Assembly (NCBI GenBank): GCA_031272025.1
Contig: JAISUP010000020.1
Span: 1-40,984 of the forward strand
Origin: Bacteroidales bacterium
Lineage (GTDB): Bacteria > Bacteroidota > Bacteroidia > Bacteroidales > WCHB1-69
Length of the DNA: 40,984 nucleotides
Reading direction: 5' to 3'
Part shown: in pieces, positions 7,876-17,002 of the stretch
How the letters are laid out: each line of letters opens with the position of its first letter
How positions within the stretch are numbered: the first letter of the stretch is position 1
Position numbers and translations under genes: made by a program
The notes under the pieces: generated by a model
Database searches by the model: none
What the model saw: the letters and a program-made list of their open reading frames with translations, nothing else
What the model was told of the DNA's origin: nothing

Positions 7876-9672
7876 TTAAATATTCATAAATTCAAAATAG
7901 CGTTTGCCTCTTTCCATCAATTCATCGTGGGTACCATATTCCACGATTTCTCCATTTTCTATCACGATAATTTTATCGGCATGACGGATGGTAGAGAGGC
8001 GGTGCGCGATGATGAAAGCGGTACGATTTTGGGTTGCTTGTTCTATGGCTTGTTGTAATGCTTTTTCCGATTCGGCATCTAATGCCGAGGTGGCTTCATC
8101 TAACAGTAAAATAGGGGATTCGCGAAGTAGGGCACGGGCAATGCTAATTCTTTGTCGCTGACCGCCGGAAAGGGTTAGCCCGCGCTCGCCCACCTCGGTT
8201 TGAAACCCCTGAGGCATCGCCATGATAAAATCATAAGCCCCTGCTATCTTTGCCGATTCGTATACTGCATCCTGAGACACCCCGGACAACCCGAATGCGA
8301 TATTATTAAATATCGTGTCATTAAACAAGATTACTTCTTGCGGGACAAGGGCAAAAAGAGCACGCAAATCATTGAGCCCGTATTCTTTAATATTTATGTG
8401 GTTAAGACATATTTCGCCGGACATCACATCGTAAAAACGAGGCATGAGATCAGCGATAGTCGATTTTCCCGCGCCGGAGGCTCCTACCAACGCGAGAGTC
8501 TCGCCTGCATGTAAAACAAACGACACGTTTTTCAATACCTCTTTTTTCTCATACGCGAAGGATACGTTTTTAAAGGCAATCTCCTTAAATTTTCCTATGT
8601 TTTGAGGACATTTTGTTTCTAAAATAACCGCATCGGCTTCTAAAACATCTTCCACCCGTGCTAAAATAGATTTGCCCCTACGATAATTGGCATATGCAGT
8701 AGCAATATTCTTGGCAGGATTAATAATTTGTATGAAAAGGACAATATATGTAATAAATAAAGCGGGAGAGAGTGCACTATGCCCCGACAAAATCATGATG
8801 CCACCCGTGACCAAAATAATCATGACTACCGCGATACCTAACACTTCGCTCAACGGAGACGCGATATCTACCGTGCGCTGAATTTTTTTCTGTTCTCGGG
8901 TAAAAGTATCTAAATGTTGCTGAAACAAACGACCCGCGAACCTCTCTGCTGCAAAACTCTTGATGACTTTCACTCCTTGAATACTCTCTTCCACGTGTGC
9001 CATTAAATTACCCAACAAGACTTTGGAACGATACGAACGTTTGCGCAACGAGCGTGCGGTAAGCCCGATAAGGGTACCCGATACCGGTAACAAGAGTAAC
9101 AAGAAAAACGTGAACGACATATCAAGATAGAACAATACAATTAAATAAAGTATAACCGTCAAAGGCTCGGAAATAAATTGCTGAACCGATTTGAGTACGG
9201 TAGCCTCTACCTCTTGTACATCGTTTACTGAGCGGGAAATCAAATCTCCTTTTCGCTGTTCCGTGAAATAAGATACCGGCAAAGATAAAATCTTGTTGTA
9301 CAATTGTTCGCGCATTTTTTGCATCACCCCTGCCCGTGCCGGCGCGAAAACCCATGCTGAGGCATATTGGAAAAACAGTTTGCCAAAATATAACGCGATA
9401 AACAAGGCAACAAATGAAAAGAGTCGGTCTTGTTCGAAAGAAAAAGGTATTAAACGATTTATCAGTTGCAGAAAAAAAGAAGACATGGGCGACAACCCTG
9501 CACCGATGCTACCCGGGAAGAGCAGTTGTACTAACGGTTCTATTAGGACTACACTTCCTATCGTGAAAATCACCATGAGTACATTAAAAAGCAGCATGAC
9601 CGATAAAATACCCGTGTATGGTAAAAGTAGTGCCCGAAGCGAGAACGTTTTTTTCTGTTGTGATTTCGTCAT
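7876..9672 (-). CDS. ABC exporter, MsbA-like fused permease/ATPase
   Basis: Half-transporter of about 598 residues that should dimerise in the inner membrane and export a lipid or other hydrophobic substrate. About six membrane segments fill the first 320 residues. The nucleotide-binding domain has Walker A GASGAGKS, signature LSGGQRQRISIARAL, Walker B ILLLDEATSALD and switch histidine IIAHRLSTI. I chose ATG 9672 (MTKSQQKK) over an in-frame TTG at 9690, because the promoter box at 9688-9695 overlaps that TTG. MsbA-like lipid A flipping is a family inference; a drug or peptide substrate is equally possible. Confidence 0.93.
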   Translation of the reverse strand: MTKSQQKKTFSLRALLLPYTGILSVMLLFNVLMVIFTIGSVVLIEPLVQLLFPGSIGAGLSPMSSFFLQLINRLIPFSFEQDRLFSFVALFIALYFGKLFFQYASAWVFAPARAGVMQKMREQLYNKILSLPVSYFTEQRKGDLISRSVNDVQEVEATVLKSVQQFISEPLTVILYLIVLFYLDMSFTFFLLLLLPVSGTLIGLTARSLRKRSYRSKVLLGNLMAHVEESIQGVKVIKSFAAERFAGRLFQQHLDTFTREQKKIQRTVDIASPLSEVLGIAVVMIILVTGGIMILSGHSALSPALFITYIVLFIQIINPAKNIATAYANYRRGKSILARVEDVLEADAVILETKCPQNIGKFKEIAFKNVSFAYEKKEVLKNVSFVLHAGETLALVGASGAGKSTIADLMPRFYDVMSGEICLNHINIKEYGLNDLRALFALVPQEVILFNDTIFNNIAFGLSGVSQDAVYESAKIAGAYDFIMAMPQGFQTEVGERGLTLSGGQRQRISIARALLRESPILLLDEATSALDAESEKALQQAIEQATQNRTAFIIAHRLSTIRHADKIIVIENGEIVEYGTHDELMERGKRYFEFMNI

Positions 9673-9687
9673 TTTGTAAAAAAAATG

Positions 9688-9695
9688 CAAAAGTA
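9688..9695 (-). promoter_or_regulatory. -7 promoter box of the ABC exporter
   Basis: The minus strand reads TACTTTTG, 15 bp before the ATG at 9672, giving a very short leader. It decides the start codon by ruling out the upstream TTG. Confidence 0.6.
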
Positions 9696-9740
9696 CGTCA
9701 TTTTTTTTACAAAGCAGGCTTTCAAATAAATTTTTTCATG

Positions 9741-9748
9741 TATTTTTG
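9741..9748 (+). promoter_or_regulatory. -7 promoter box of aldA
   Basis: TATTTTTG followed by TACC, 37 bp before the aldA ATG. It is divergent from the ABC exporter promoter about 45 bp away. The -33 element is not obvious. Confidence 0.5.
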
Positions 9749-9785
9749 TACCTCATTTTTTTCATTAAAAAAATAATAGCAAAAC

Positions 9786-11216
9786 ATGAAAAGTTATCAG
9801 CAGTTTATCAATGGTTCGTTAGTGAACTCACGCTCGACGGAGTGGATTGAAGTAGAAAATCCTTACACGGGGGAAATCATTTCTCGTGTTCCCAATGGTG
9901 ATGCAGCAGATGCCCACGCGGCATTGGAAGCCGCCCGAAACGCGCAATCGGCGTGGGCTTCGCGGTCGGCTGCGGACCGGGCAGGATACTTAAAACAAAT
10001 GGCGGCATTAATTCGCGCGAATAGGGTTAATTTAGCCCGAACATTGGCTTCAGAACAAGCCAAAATTTTGCCCTTAGCACAAGTAGAGATAGACTTTACC
10101 GCCGACTATTTTGACTATTACGCGGGGTGGGCACGCGTCTACGAGGGCGAAATTATCAACAGCGACAGCCCCCGCGAGAATATTCTTCTCTTTCGCAAAC
10201 CCATCGGGGTCGTCGTGGGCATTTGTCCATGGAATTTTCCCTTCTTTGTCATGGCTCGTAAAGTAGCCCCTGCTCTGCTTACCGGTTGTACTATTGTATT
10301 GAAACCCAGTAGTAACACGCCAAATACAACTTTCGAGTTCGCGAAAATGGTTGCAGAACTCAATTTGCCCAAAGGGGTACTTAATTTCGTGTCAGGAAGT
10401 GGTAAAACGTTAGGAAACGCGTTAGTAACCAGTCCCCTAACAGATATGGTAACGCTCACCGGTAGCGTGGAGGCAGGACAAGACATTATCAGGGCATCCG
10501 CGAATAACGTAACCAAGGTATCGCTTGAATTAGGAGGTAAAGCACCCGCTATTATCTTTGACGATGCCGACATCGACCTTGCCGTGAAAGGCGTACTCGA
10601 TTCACGAGTCATTTTTAGCGGACAAGTATGCAATTGCGCGGAAAGAGCATACGTGCACAAGAATATCTACGAACAATTCGTGGAAAAATTATCTCATGCC
10701 ATGAAAAACGTGAAATATGGGGATCCCTTCGCGGCGGATGTGGTCATGAGTTCGCAAATCGATAAGGCACAACAACTCAAGATAGACGAGATGGTAACAC
10801 GTGCCAAAGCCGATGGGGCACAAGTCGTTACCGGCGGCAAAAAAGCCGATATGCCCACGGGCTACTTCTACGAACCGACCTTGCTCACCGCTTGCCGACA
10901 AGACATGGAAATAGTTCAAAAAGAAGTGTTTGGTCCCGTGCTACCCGTCTTACCTTTCTCCGAATACGAAGAAGCCATAGCCCTTGCCAATGACTGCGAA
11001 TACGGGCTAACTTCATCTGTATTTACCAAAAATATCAATACCGTGATGCAGTCTATCAAAGATTTAAAATTTGGAGAGACCTATGTGAACCGTGAACATT
11101 TTGAAGGGATGCAGGGATTTCATGCAGGCTGGCGTAAATCGGGTATTGGCGGTGCCGATGGAAAACACGGTCTAATGGAATACTTACAAACACAAGTGGC
11201 TTACATACGTTATTAA
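9786..11216 (+). CDS. aldA: Aldehyde dehydrogenase, AldA (lactaldehyde/glycolaldehyde) type
   Basis: NAD-dependent oxidation of small aldehydes such as lactaldehyde or glycolaldehyde to the acid, as in fucose and rhamnose use. The 476 residues match E. coli AldA (479). The catalytic-cysteine region FSGQVCNCAERAYV has the double-Cys CNCAER pattern typical of AldA. GICPWNFPFFVMARKVAPAL and TLTGSVEAGQDII (NAD-binding region), LELGGKAPAIIFDDADIDLA (general-base Glu) and KEVFGPVLPVLPF are all present. A DUF5683-type gene starts 9 bp downstream. The substrate is inferred from the motif, not demonstrated. Confidence 0.93.
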   Translation: MKSYQQFINGSLVNSRSTEWIEVENPYTGEIISRVPNGDAADAHAALEAARNAQSAWASRSAADRAGYLKQMAALIRANRVNLARTLASEQAKILPLAQVEIDFTADYFDYYAGWARVYEGEIINSDSPRENILLFRKPIGVVVGICPWNFPFFVMARKVAPALLTGCTIVLKPSSNTPNTTFEFAKMVAELNLPKGVLNFVSGSGKTLGNALVTSPLTDMVTLTGSVEAGQDIIRASANNVTKVSLELGGKAPAIIFDDADIDLAVKGVLDSRVIFSGQVCNCAERAYVHKNIYEQFVEKLSHAMKNVKYGDPFAADVVMSSQIDKAQQLKIDEMVTRAKADGAQVVTGGKKADMPTGYFYEPTLLTACRQDMEIVQKEVFGPVLPVLPFSEYEEAIALANDCEYGLTSSVFTKNINTVMQSIKDLKFGETYVNREHFEGMQGFHAGWRKSGIGGADGKHGLMEYLQTQVAYIRY

Positions 11217-11225
11217 AATAGTTAT

Positions 11226-12032
11226 ATGCGCGTTTTTAAGGCAGCCTCACGCGTGTGTGGGGTGCTGTTATTGCTCAACGGGTTATTTTTTTCTGTAACT
11301 CACGCGGGAATTTTGTTGTCGAGGGAGTTCCTTCCTATATGCTTATTTCCTCCTGATAGCACAAACTCGGACCCAGACACCGTGTCGACAATGTTTACCG
11401 ACACGGTGTCTTTACCCGCGGACAGTCTCGCGAAAACAGATAGCATTGCCGTGAAGAATTTGAAAAACAGAGAAAATCGCCGAAGAATACAAGTGGTAAA
11501 TTTACCCGACAGCACGAGCAATACAACAGACCCCATTGAACCCAAAAAACATGTGCATAGCCCTACCAAAGCACTTCTTTGGTCTATCATACCGGGAGGT
11601 GGACAAATTTACAATCGCAAATGGTGGAAACTCCCGATTATTTACGCGGGATTGAGCGTGGGCGGCTATTTTATTGTTACACAAGCCATGAAAACACAAA
11701 TATACAGTAATGAGTTTTTCTTTAGAGAATACGGGGCTACAGAATATTATAACCCTGATTTGCAAAATTACAGTTCTAAAGAAAATATCGTTTCCATGCG
11801 AAATTATTACCGAAGAAACATGGAAATCGCTATCGGCATATCGGCAATTTTTTATGCACTAAATCTTATTGATGCCTTAGTAGACGCGCATCTTTATGAT
11901 TTCGACATCTCTGATGACTTGTCTTTGAGGGTACTGCCTTTTGCCACGACATTGCCGGTATCAGGCTTTGCCTACTATACCTCCCCGGTGAAAATACCAT
12001 GCACGGGAATTTCTTTGCAACTGCATTTTTGA
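11226..12032 (+). CDS. DUF5683-like membrane/envelope protein
   Basis: 268 residues with an N-terminal signal or anchor (about 8-30), a Ser/Thr/Asp-rich low-complexity stretch (about 45-110), and a conserved block SPTKALLWSIIPGGGQIYNR that leads into a hydrophobic segment GLSVGGYFIVTQAMK and another near IAIGISAIFYALNLIDALVDA. The Ala-Pro-Gly-Gly-Gln-Ile-Tyr-Asn-Arg-like block followed by transmembrane helices is what I know from the Bacteroidota DUF5683 family, of unknown function. It follows aldA by 9 bp, but that is likely transcriptional convenience. It ends with YYTSPVKIPCTGISLQLHF. Confidence 0.75.
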   Translation: MRVFKAASRVCGVLLLLNGLFFSVTHAGILLSREFLPICLFPPDSTNSDPDTVSTMFTDTVSLPADSLAKTDSIAVKNLKNRENRRRIQVVNLPDSTSNTTDPIEPKKHVHSPTKALLWSIIPGGGQIYNRKWWKLPIIYAGLSVGGYFIVTQAMKTQIYSNEFFFREYGATEYYNPDLQNYSSKENIVSMRNYYRRNMEIAIGISAIFYALNLIDALVDAHLYDFDISDDLSLRVLPFATTLPVSGFAYYTSPVKIPCTGISLQLHF

Positions 12033-12102
12033 TTTTTTTTTCCGACAAACAGTATAAAAATAGAATTTAAGTAAAAATACGGTCTTTTTCAAAAAAAATA
12101 TG

Positions 12103-12110
12103 TACCTTTG
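12103..12110 (+). promoter_or_regulatory. -7 promoter box of pepD, followed by a 5' stem-loop
   Basis: TACCTTTG, with transcription expected near 12116. CCTGAAT (12114-12120) and ATTCAGG (12125-12131) form a 7-bp hairpin with a TTTT loop at or next to the 5' end of the message, followed by about 60 nt of leader before pepD. Confidence 0.6.
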
Positions 12111-12189
12111 CCCCCTGAATTTTTATTCAGGTATTCATAAGGGACACCTTTGAAGTTATTAAGATTATTAATTTAAAAAAGTATTAGAT

Positions 12190-13644
12190 ATGAGTTCATT
12201 AAGAAATTTAAAACCGGAGAATGTTTTTTATTATTTTGGAGAAATTTGCAAGATACCTCGTCCGTCCAAGAAGGAAGGTGAGATACGCGAGTGGTTGTTG
12301 AATAAAGGTAAAGAATTGGGTTTGGCAACAAAGCAAGATGCCGTGGGCAACGTACTCATCTCTAAACCGGCAACCCCGGGTAGAGAAGCCGTAACCCCCG
12401 TGATTTTTCAAAGCCACATGGACATGGTATGCGAAAAAAATACAGATACACAATTCGATTTCTCTAAGGATAGCATTCAAACAGAAATAGAAGGAGACTG
12501 GCTCACGGCTAAAGGTACTACATTGGGTGCGGACGATGGCATAGGCATGGCTATAGCCTTGGCAATATTGGCAGATAAAAGCATAGAGCATGGTCCAATA
12601 GAATGTCTGTTCACGGTAGACGAAGAGACAGGATTAACCGGAGCCGCCGCGATAGAACCGGGCTTCATGACAGGAAAAATACTGCTCAACTTAGATTCGG
12701 AAGAATGGGGCGAATTTTGTATAGGTTGTGCCGGAGGCAAAGACACGATTGTCTTCTTGGATATAGAGCATGAAAATATTCCTGAAAATTCGGTGGCATA
12801 TAAATTGATACTGAAAGGATTGAAAGGAGGACATTCGGGTTGCGACATTCATTTGGGCAGGGGCAATTCTATCAAACTACTTAATAGGGTGCTATGGAAT
12901 GCCTATCAAGATTTTGATGTACGGGTTGCCCACTTTGACGCGGGTAATTTGCACAACGCTATCCCCCGCGAAGGCTACGCCGTGATTACCGTACCCCAAG
13001 ATTTCGCTAAAGATTTTGAAAACTACGTGCAAGCCATGAATCTCGTGTTTAAAGAAGAATTTCACACCACTGACCCTGAGGTGGAATTGACCTTGGAACC
13101 CGCGACTATGCCGGGTAAAATATGGGAAGAGTTTTTACAAATAGACTTCATGAATGCCGTGTATGTTTGTCCTCATGGCGTACAAGCCATGTCGCAAGAT
13201 ATCCCCGGTTTCGTGGAAAGTTCAACCAACCTTGCCTCAGTTAAAATTGTGGATAACAAAGTTATAAAAATCGTAACCTCGCAACGCAGTTCGGTAGAAT
13301 CCAAAAAACAGGCAGTTGTAGATAGAGTAACCGCGACATTCTCGCTCATAGGCGCGCAAATAGAGCATGGAGACGGCTACCCCGGATGGACACCTAACCC
13401 CAAATCAAAAGCATTGGCTTTGCTCAAAGAAACATACGAAAGATTATTTAACCAAGTACCGGAAGTAAAAGCCATTCACGCGGGTTTGGAATGTGGGTTA
13501 TTTTCAACAAAATACCCCGATATGGACATGGTATCCTATGGTCCCACGCTCTTTGGCGTACATTCTCCCGACGAAAAAATGCTAATCCCTACCGTGCAAA
13601 AATGCTGGGATTTGACCGTAGAATTTCTTAAGTCTTTAAAATAA
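12190..13644 (+). CDS. pepD: Aminoacyl-histidine dipeptidase (M20 family)
   Basis: Zinc metallopeptidase that cleaves Xaa-His and other dipeptides in the cytoplasm. The 484 residues match E. coli PepD (485). Metal and catalytic signatures are QSHMDMVCEKN (HxD), TTLGADDGIGMA (bridging Asp), DEETGLTGA (catalytic Glu pair), LNLDSEEWGE and the late HAGLECGLF. A lid/dimerisation domain (about 190-390, from KGGHSGCDIHLGRGNS) is present. It has its own promoter and sits 7 bp before the dihydroorotate-dehydrogenase-like gene. Confidence 0.95.
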   Translation: MSSLRNLKPENVFYYFGEICKIPRPSKKEGEIREWLLNKGKELGLATKQDAVGNVLISKPATPGREAVTPVIFQSHMDMVCEKNTDTQFDFSKDSIQTEIEGDWLTAKGTTLGADDGIGMAIALAILADKSIEHGPIECLFTVDEETGLTGAAAIEPGFMTGKILLNLDSEEWGEFCIGCAGGKDTIVFLDIEHENIPENSVAYKLILKGLKGGHSGCDIHLGRGNSIKLLNRVLWNAYQDFDVRVAHFDAGNLHNAIPREGYAVITVPQDFAKDFENYVQAMNLVFKEEFHTTDPEVELTLEPATMPGKIWEEFLQIDFMNAVYVCPHGVQAMSQDIPGFVESSTNLASVKIVDNKVIKIVTSQRSSVESKKQAVVDRVTATFSLIGAQIEHGDGYPGWTPNPKSKALALLKETYERLFNQVPEVKAIHAGLECGLFSTKYPDMDMVSYGPTLFGVHSPDEKMLIPTVQKCWDLTVEFLKSLK

Positions 13645-13651
13645 TCAAATC

Positions 13652-14632
13652 ATGGTAGACTTGTCGGTAAAATACATGGGCATGTCATTGCCATCTCCCC
13701 TAATTTTAGGCAGTTGCAGTTTGAGCAATACAGTCAAAAACTTGCAAGAAGCCGAAAAAGCAGGGTTCGGGGCTATCGTGCTTAAATCGGTATTTGAAGA
13801 AGAGATAAAAACAGAAATCGCATCTTCTTTTCAACAGGTGGACACGCACGCTCACGCGCAGGCAATAGACTACGTTTCTCGATACCAAGAAATTGCATGT
13901 TTGGAAAAACACGCGAAACAAGTGCGGGAAGCCTGTCAAGCCGTGAATATCCCTATCATCGCGAGCATCAATTGTTTCTCTGCCGAAGGCTGGACTTCTT
14001 ATGCTAAAATGTTAGAGGAAGCCGGGGCGAATGCTTTGGAAATCAACTATTTCTTATTACCATCGGATTTTGATAAAACCGCGGACGAATATACCGCCCC
14101 TTGTTTTAAATTGGTAGAGAACTTAAAAAAAGAAATTAAGATACCAGTGGCATTGAAAACCTCGTTTTATTTTACCGACCTCGCGCGTATTATGCAGAAA
14201 CTGTCGTACGCGGGTTGGGATGCGCTCGTGCTTTTCAACCGGTTTTATTTGCCCGACATTGATTTGAAAAACATGAAGTTTTTTCTATCGGGACATTTGA
14301 GTACCCCCGATGACTTGCTGAATACTTTGCGTTGGGTAGGCTTACTAAGCGAGCACCTGACTTGCGACATCGCCGCGACTACCGGTTGCCACGATGCCAA
14401 CGGGTTGATCAAACTATTGCTTGCCGGTGCCGACAGCGTGCAAGCGGCTTCCGTATTCTATCAAAAAGGGTTGTCTTATGCCTCCGAGATGCTTAATGAA
14501 TTGAAAAAATGGATGGAAGAAAATGAATATCAATCCATTGATGCCTTTAAAGCGAAAATGAACTATACCCGCGTTGAAAATCCTGCGGCATATTTCAGAG
14601 TGCAATTTATGAAATATGTATCAGAATTATAA
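13652..14632 (+). CDS. Dihydroorotate dehydrogenase-like flavoprotein
   Basis: 326-residue TIM-barrel protein resembling class 1 PyrD. It begins with the typical VDLSVKYMGMSLPSPLILGS and has AIVLKSVFEEEI, IIASINCFSAEGW, GANALEINYF, IPVALKTSF and a C-terminal phosphate-binding region DIAATTGCHDANGLIKLLLAGADSVQAAS. Bacteroidota genomes often carry such a paralogue beside a true PyrD; its substrate is uncertain. The strand-4 serine/cysteine base region reads INCFSAEG, so catalytic equivalence to PyrD is not assured. It is 18 bp upstream of a small lipoprotein gene, heading the stretch that leads to the two-component pair. Confidence 0.85.
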   Translation: MVDLSVKYMGMSLPSPLILGSCSLSNTVKNLQEAEKAGFGAIVLKSVFEEEIKTEIASSFQQVDTHAHAQAIDYVSRYQEIACLEKHAKQVREACQAVNIPIIASINCFSAEGWTSYAKMLEEAGANALEINYFLLPSDFDKTADEYTAPCFKLVENLKKEIKIPVALKTSFYFTDLARIMQKLSYAGWDALVLFNRFYLPDIDLKNMKFFLSGHLSTPDDLLNTLRWVGLLSEHLTCDIAATTGCHDANGLIKLLLAGADSVQAASVFYQKGLSYASEMLNELKKWMEENEYQSIDAFKAKMNYTRVENPAAYFRVQFMKYVSEL

Positions 14633-14650
14633 TATGAGAAAAAAGAATAA

Positions 14651-14866
14651 ATGTCGCTCGCGAAGAAAATAAATTGGCTATCGATCCCATTCTTGTCTAC
14701 CGTATTATTGATGTCATGCGTTAAAAAATGCGAGTGCACACGATTAGACGAGAACGGGGAAAGTACCGAAGAAGTCATGGACAGGGAGATGCCAAGAAAT
14801 TTACATTTAGACTGTTCTTTTTTTGACCATAGATTAGATACAACCAAATTATATAGATGTGAATAA
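14651..14866 (+). CDS. Small putative lipoprotein
   Basis: 71 residues. MSLAKKINWLSIPFLSTVLL followed by MSCVKKCECTRLDENGE is a lipoprotein signal with Cys near residue 23. The mature peptide is about 49 residues with three further Cys and many charged residues, including a short acidic stretch ENGESTEEV. I do not recognise a family. It lies between the dihydroorotate-dehydrogenase-like gene and the MORN lipoprotein, close to both, so it is probably co-transcribed. Confidence 0.7.
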   Translation: MSLAKKINWLSIPFLSTVLLMSCVKKCECTRLDENGESTEEVMDREMPRNLHLDCSFFDHRLDTTKLYRCE

Positions 14867-14879
14867 GGTAATTTTTAAT

Positions 14880-15422
14880 ATGATGAAATTGAAAAATTAT
14901 TTTTCGTGTATTTTTGTATTTATTTTGTTTTTCATGATGAGTGGATCCTGCCATAGAGTGGGCAAGGCATCGAAGTCATTTGACGACAATACCCCCGGTA
15001 AAGTTGTATTATCGCTCAACCCCGACAGTACCCCGCGCGATGTTATTTATTATAAAGTAGACCCATCAGGAAACATTACCGATGAGGCAATTCATGAGAT
15101 ACATTATTTTCCCAACAAGAAAAAATACGTGGAAGGAGACCTCAAAGAAGGAAAACGCGAAGGGACTTGGTATGCTTATTTTGAAAACGGGAAAGTCAAT
15201 ACAGAGGCTACATACGAAGAAGGGAAAGAAATTGGAAGTTATAAAGTATATCGTGAAAATGGCAAACTGCTGTTTTCGGGGCAATTTGATAAAGGTATTT
15301 GCACGGGGACATGGCTGTTTTATAACCCCGATGGATTGGTATCAAAAAAAATAGAGGCAACTCCTACCACGATTGCCTGTGGGTGGTGCCCTAAATGCAG
15401 ATCATTACAACACAATCACTAA
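14880..15422 (+). CDS. MORN/YwqK-repeat lipoprotein
   Basis: About 180 residues from ATG 14880. A GTG at 14859 would overlap the preceding gene; MMKLKNYFSC gives a better signal sequence. The signal is followed by MMSGSCHRVGK, a relaxed lipobox. The mature part has about four 23-residue repeats of the type EGTWYAYFENGKVNTEATYE, EIGSYKVYRENGKLLFSGQF and CTGTWLFYNPDGLVSKK, the MORN variant of YwqK-type proteins. It ends with a CGWCPKCRS motif that could bind metal or form a disulfide. It ends 12 bp before the sensor kinase, so an envelope-sensing partner role is possible but inferred. Confidence 0.8.
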   Translation: MMKLKNYFSCIFVFILFFMMSGSCHRVGKASKSFDDNTPGKVVLSLNPDSTPRDVIYYKVDPSGNITDEAIHEIHYFPNKKKYVEGDLKEGKREGTWYAYFENGKVNTEATYEEGKEIGSYKVYRENGKLLFSGQFDKGICTGTWLFYNPDGLVSKKIEATPTTIACGWCPKCRSLQHNH

Positions 15423-15434
15423 CATTGTATCACC

Positions 15435-16997
15435 ATGAAAAAACGCTGGATATTTCCCATACTCTTTATCTTATCTTTAACCACGGTATTTTTACTCATG
15501 GCGATTTTTCAACTATACACGGAGGCAGAGAAAGTGCAAAAGAGCATTTTTGCCAACGAAGTACTTACCGCGGGAGAAACCATCGTGCAAAAGATAGAGG
15601 CTATTTTGCAAGGCGACACCTTAGACAAGATACAAGGAGATACCTTGTCCGAAGAGTTCGTTCGCAGTACCCCATCTTCTTTTACTAAATACGCTCGACA
15701 GTTTATCATGGATTCAGCGTCTCAAAAGCCCATAGGAGTTATCCGGAGTTTGATTTCTTACACATCAAATAATATCACGGTCATAAAATACGATACAACA
15801 TATTTTGACACGAATTATCGCAATCAATTTCGTTACATACCAACCGAATGGGAAAGTGATGCGGCAACGGGGAGACATCTTGAAAACACGACAAGAGGCA
15901 GGAAACACGGGCACGGGCGTTTGAACATGGATAAATTGGAAATGGATTCTAATACCATCAATTTGCTTAATCGCGAACTTTTGAACAGGTTAGTCATGGA
16001 AGCCTTAGGAGACGTGGCACGACACTACACGCACGATTTCGCGCTATATAACGCCATTACCACCAATTTCGTGGTGCCCCCCGCGCAAAATACCCCCGAA
16101 CAACTGCTCAAGAGCGACTATGTTTTTCGTCTCAAAGAAAATAACCATTTCTCTGCCCCCCACTATTTCATTATCTATTTTCCCGCCGAACGAGGCATCT
16201 ATTTTCACATGATGAAAAATATCGCCTTCCTGATACTGATCTTCCTTGGACTTATTTTCTTTATATCCGGCATGACCTTAATTTATCTTTACCGGCAAAA
16301 AAAATGGTCAGATATTCGCGACGACTTTGTTAATAACATTACCCACGAGTTTAAAACTCCTATTGCCACGATTGCCTTAGCCTCGGAAGCCATGAGCGAC
16401 CAAAGCATAGAAGAAAATCCTGTCCTGCGAAAATCATACATCTCAATTATCAAAGACGAGAACGAGCGTTTGCAAAAGATGGTACACGACATATTGCAGT
16501 TGGCGCAACTGAAAAAAGGACAATTGAAAATGAACGTGGAGAAAATCAATATTCACGACATGATTAAATGGGTAGTAGAAAGTGTCGCGTTGCAAATATC
16601 TTCCCGCGAGGGGACACTCGTTTTGAAATTGGCTGCAACACGTCCCGTGATTTATGGCGATAGTACCCATATCGGGAACGTACTCATCAATCTCGTGGAA
16701 AACGCGATAAAATACTCGAAAGAAATCCCCGACATAGAAATTAGCACACACGATGAGCACGGGCAACTCGTGATTGCCGTCCGCGATCATGGAATTGGTA
16801 TTTCTAAACAAAATATCAAACGTGTTTTTCAAGAATTTTATCGAGTATCGAAAGGAAACATACACGATACCAAAGGATTTGGACTGGGATTAGATTATGT
16901 AAAAAAAATTATATCTTTGCATGGTGGAAATATTACCGTGAAAAGCGAATTAAATAAAGGAAGTGTTTTTACATTGTATTTACCGAATAAAAAATAA
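15435..16997 (+). CDS. Sensor histidine kinase (RprX-like)
   Basis: 520 residues. Transmembrane segments at about 6-26 and 262-286 flank a periplasmic sensor region of about 235 residues with no family I recognise. The cytoplasmic part has H-box NITHEFKTPIATIALASEAM (phospho-acceptor His304), N-box NVLINLVENAIKYS, G1 VRDHGIGIS, F-box and G2 KGFGLGLDYV. It should autophosphorylate and pass phosphate to the response regulator 5 bp downstream. Layout and motifs fit the RprX group of Bacteroides sensors. The signal is unknown; a MORN lipoprotein gene lies directly upstream. Confidence 0.94.
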   Translation: MKKRWIFPILFILSLTTVFLLMAIFQLYTEAEKVQKSIFANEVLTAGETIVQKIEAILQGDTLDKIQGDTLSEEFVRSTPSSFTKYARQFIMDSASQKPIGVIRSLISYTSNNITVIKYDTTYFDTNYRNQFRYIPTEWESDAATGRHLENTTRGRKHGHGRLNMDKLEMDSNTINLLNRELLNRLVMEALGDVARHYTHDFALYNAITTNFVVPPAQNTPEQLLKSDYVFRLKENNHFSAPHYFIIYFPAERGIYFHMMKNIAFLILIFLGLIFFISGMTLIYLYRQKKWSDIRDDFVNNITHEFKTPIATIALASEAMSDQSIEENPVLRKSYISIIKDENERLQKMVHDILQLAQLKKGQLKMNVEKINIHDMIKWVVESVALQISSREGTLVLKLAATRPVIYGDSTHIGNVLINLVENAIKYSKEIPDIEISTHDEHGQLVIAVRDHGIGISKQNIKRVFQEFYRVSKGNIHDTKGFGLGLDYVKKIISLHGGNITVKSELNKGSVFTLYLPNKK

Positions 16998-17002
16998 CGT
17001 AC

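Noticed and set aside
9673-9690. TTG 9690 as start of the ABC exporter
   Set aside because: It overlaps the promoter box; ATG 9672 gives a normal N-terminus.
14880-15422. YwqK-type protein as an antitoxin with the small upstream gene as toxin
   Set aside because: Both carry lipoprotein signals, so a cytoplasmic toxin-antitoxin pair is unlikely; the antitoxin label reflects repeat similarity only.
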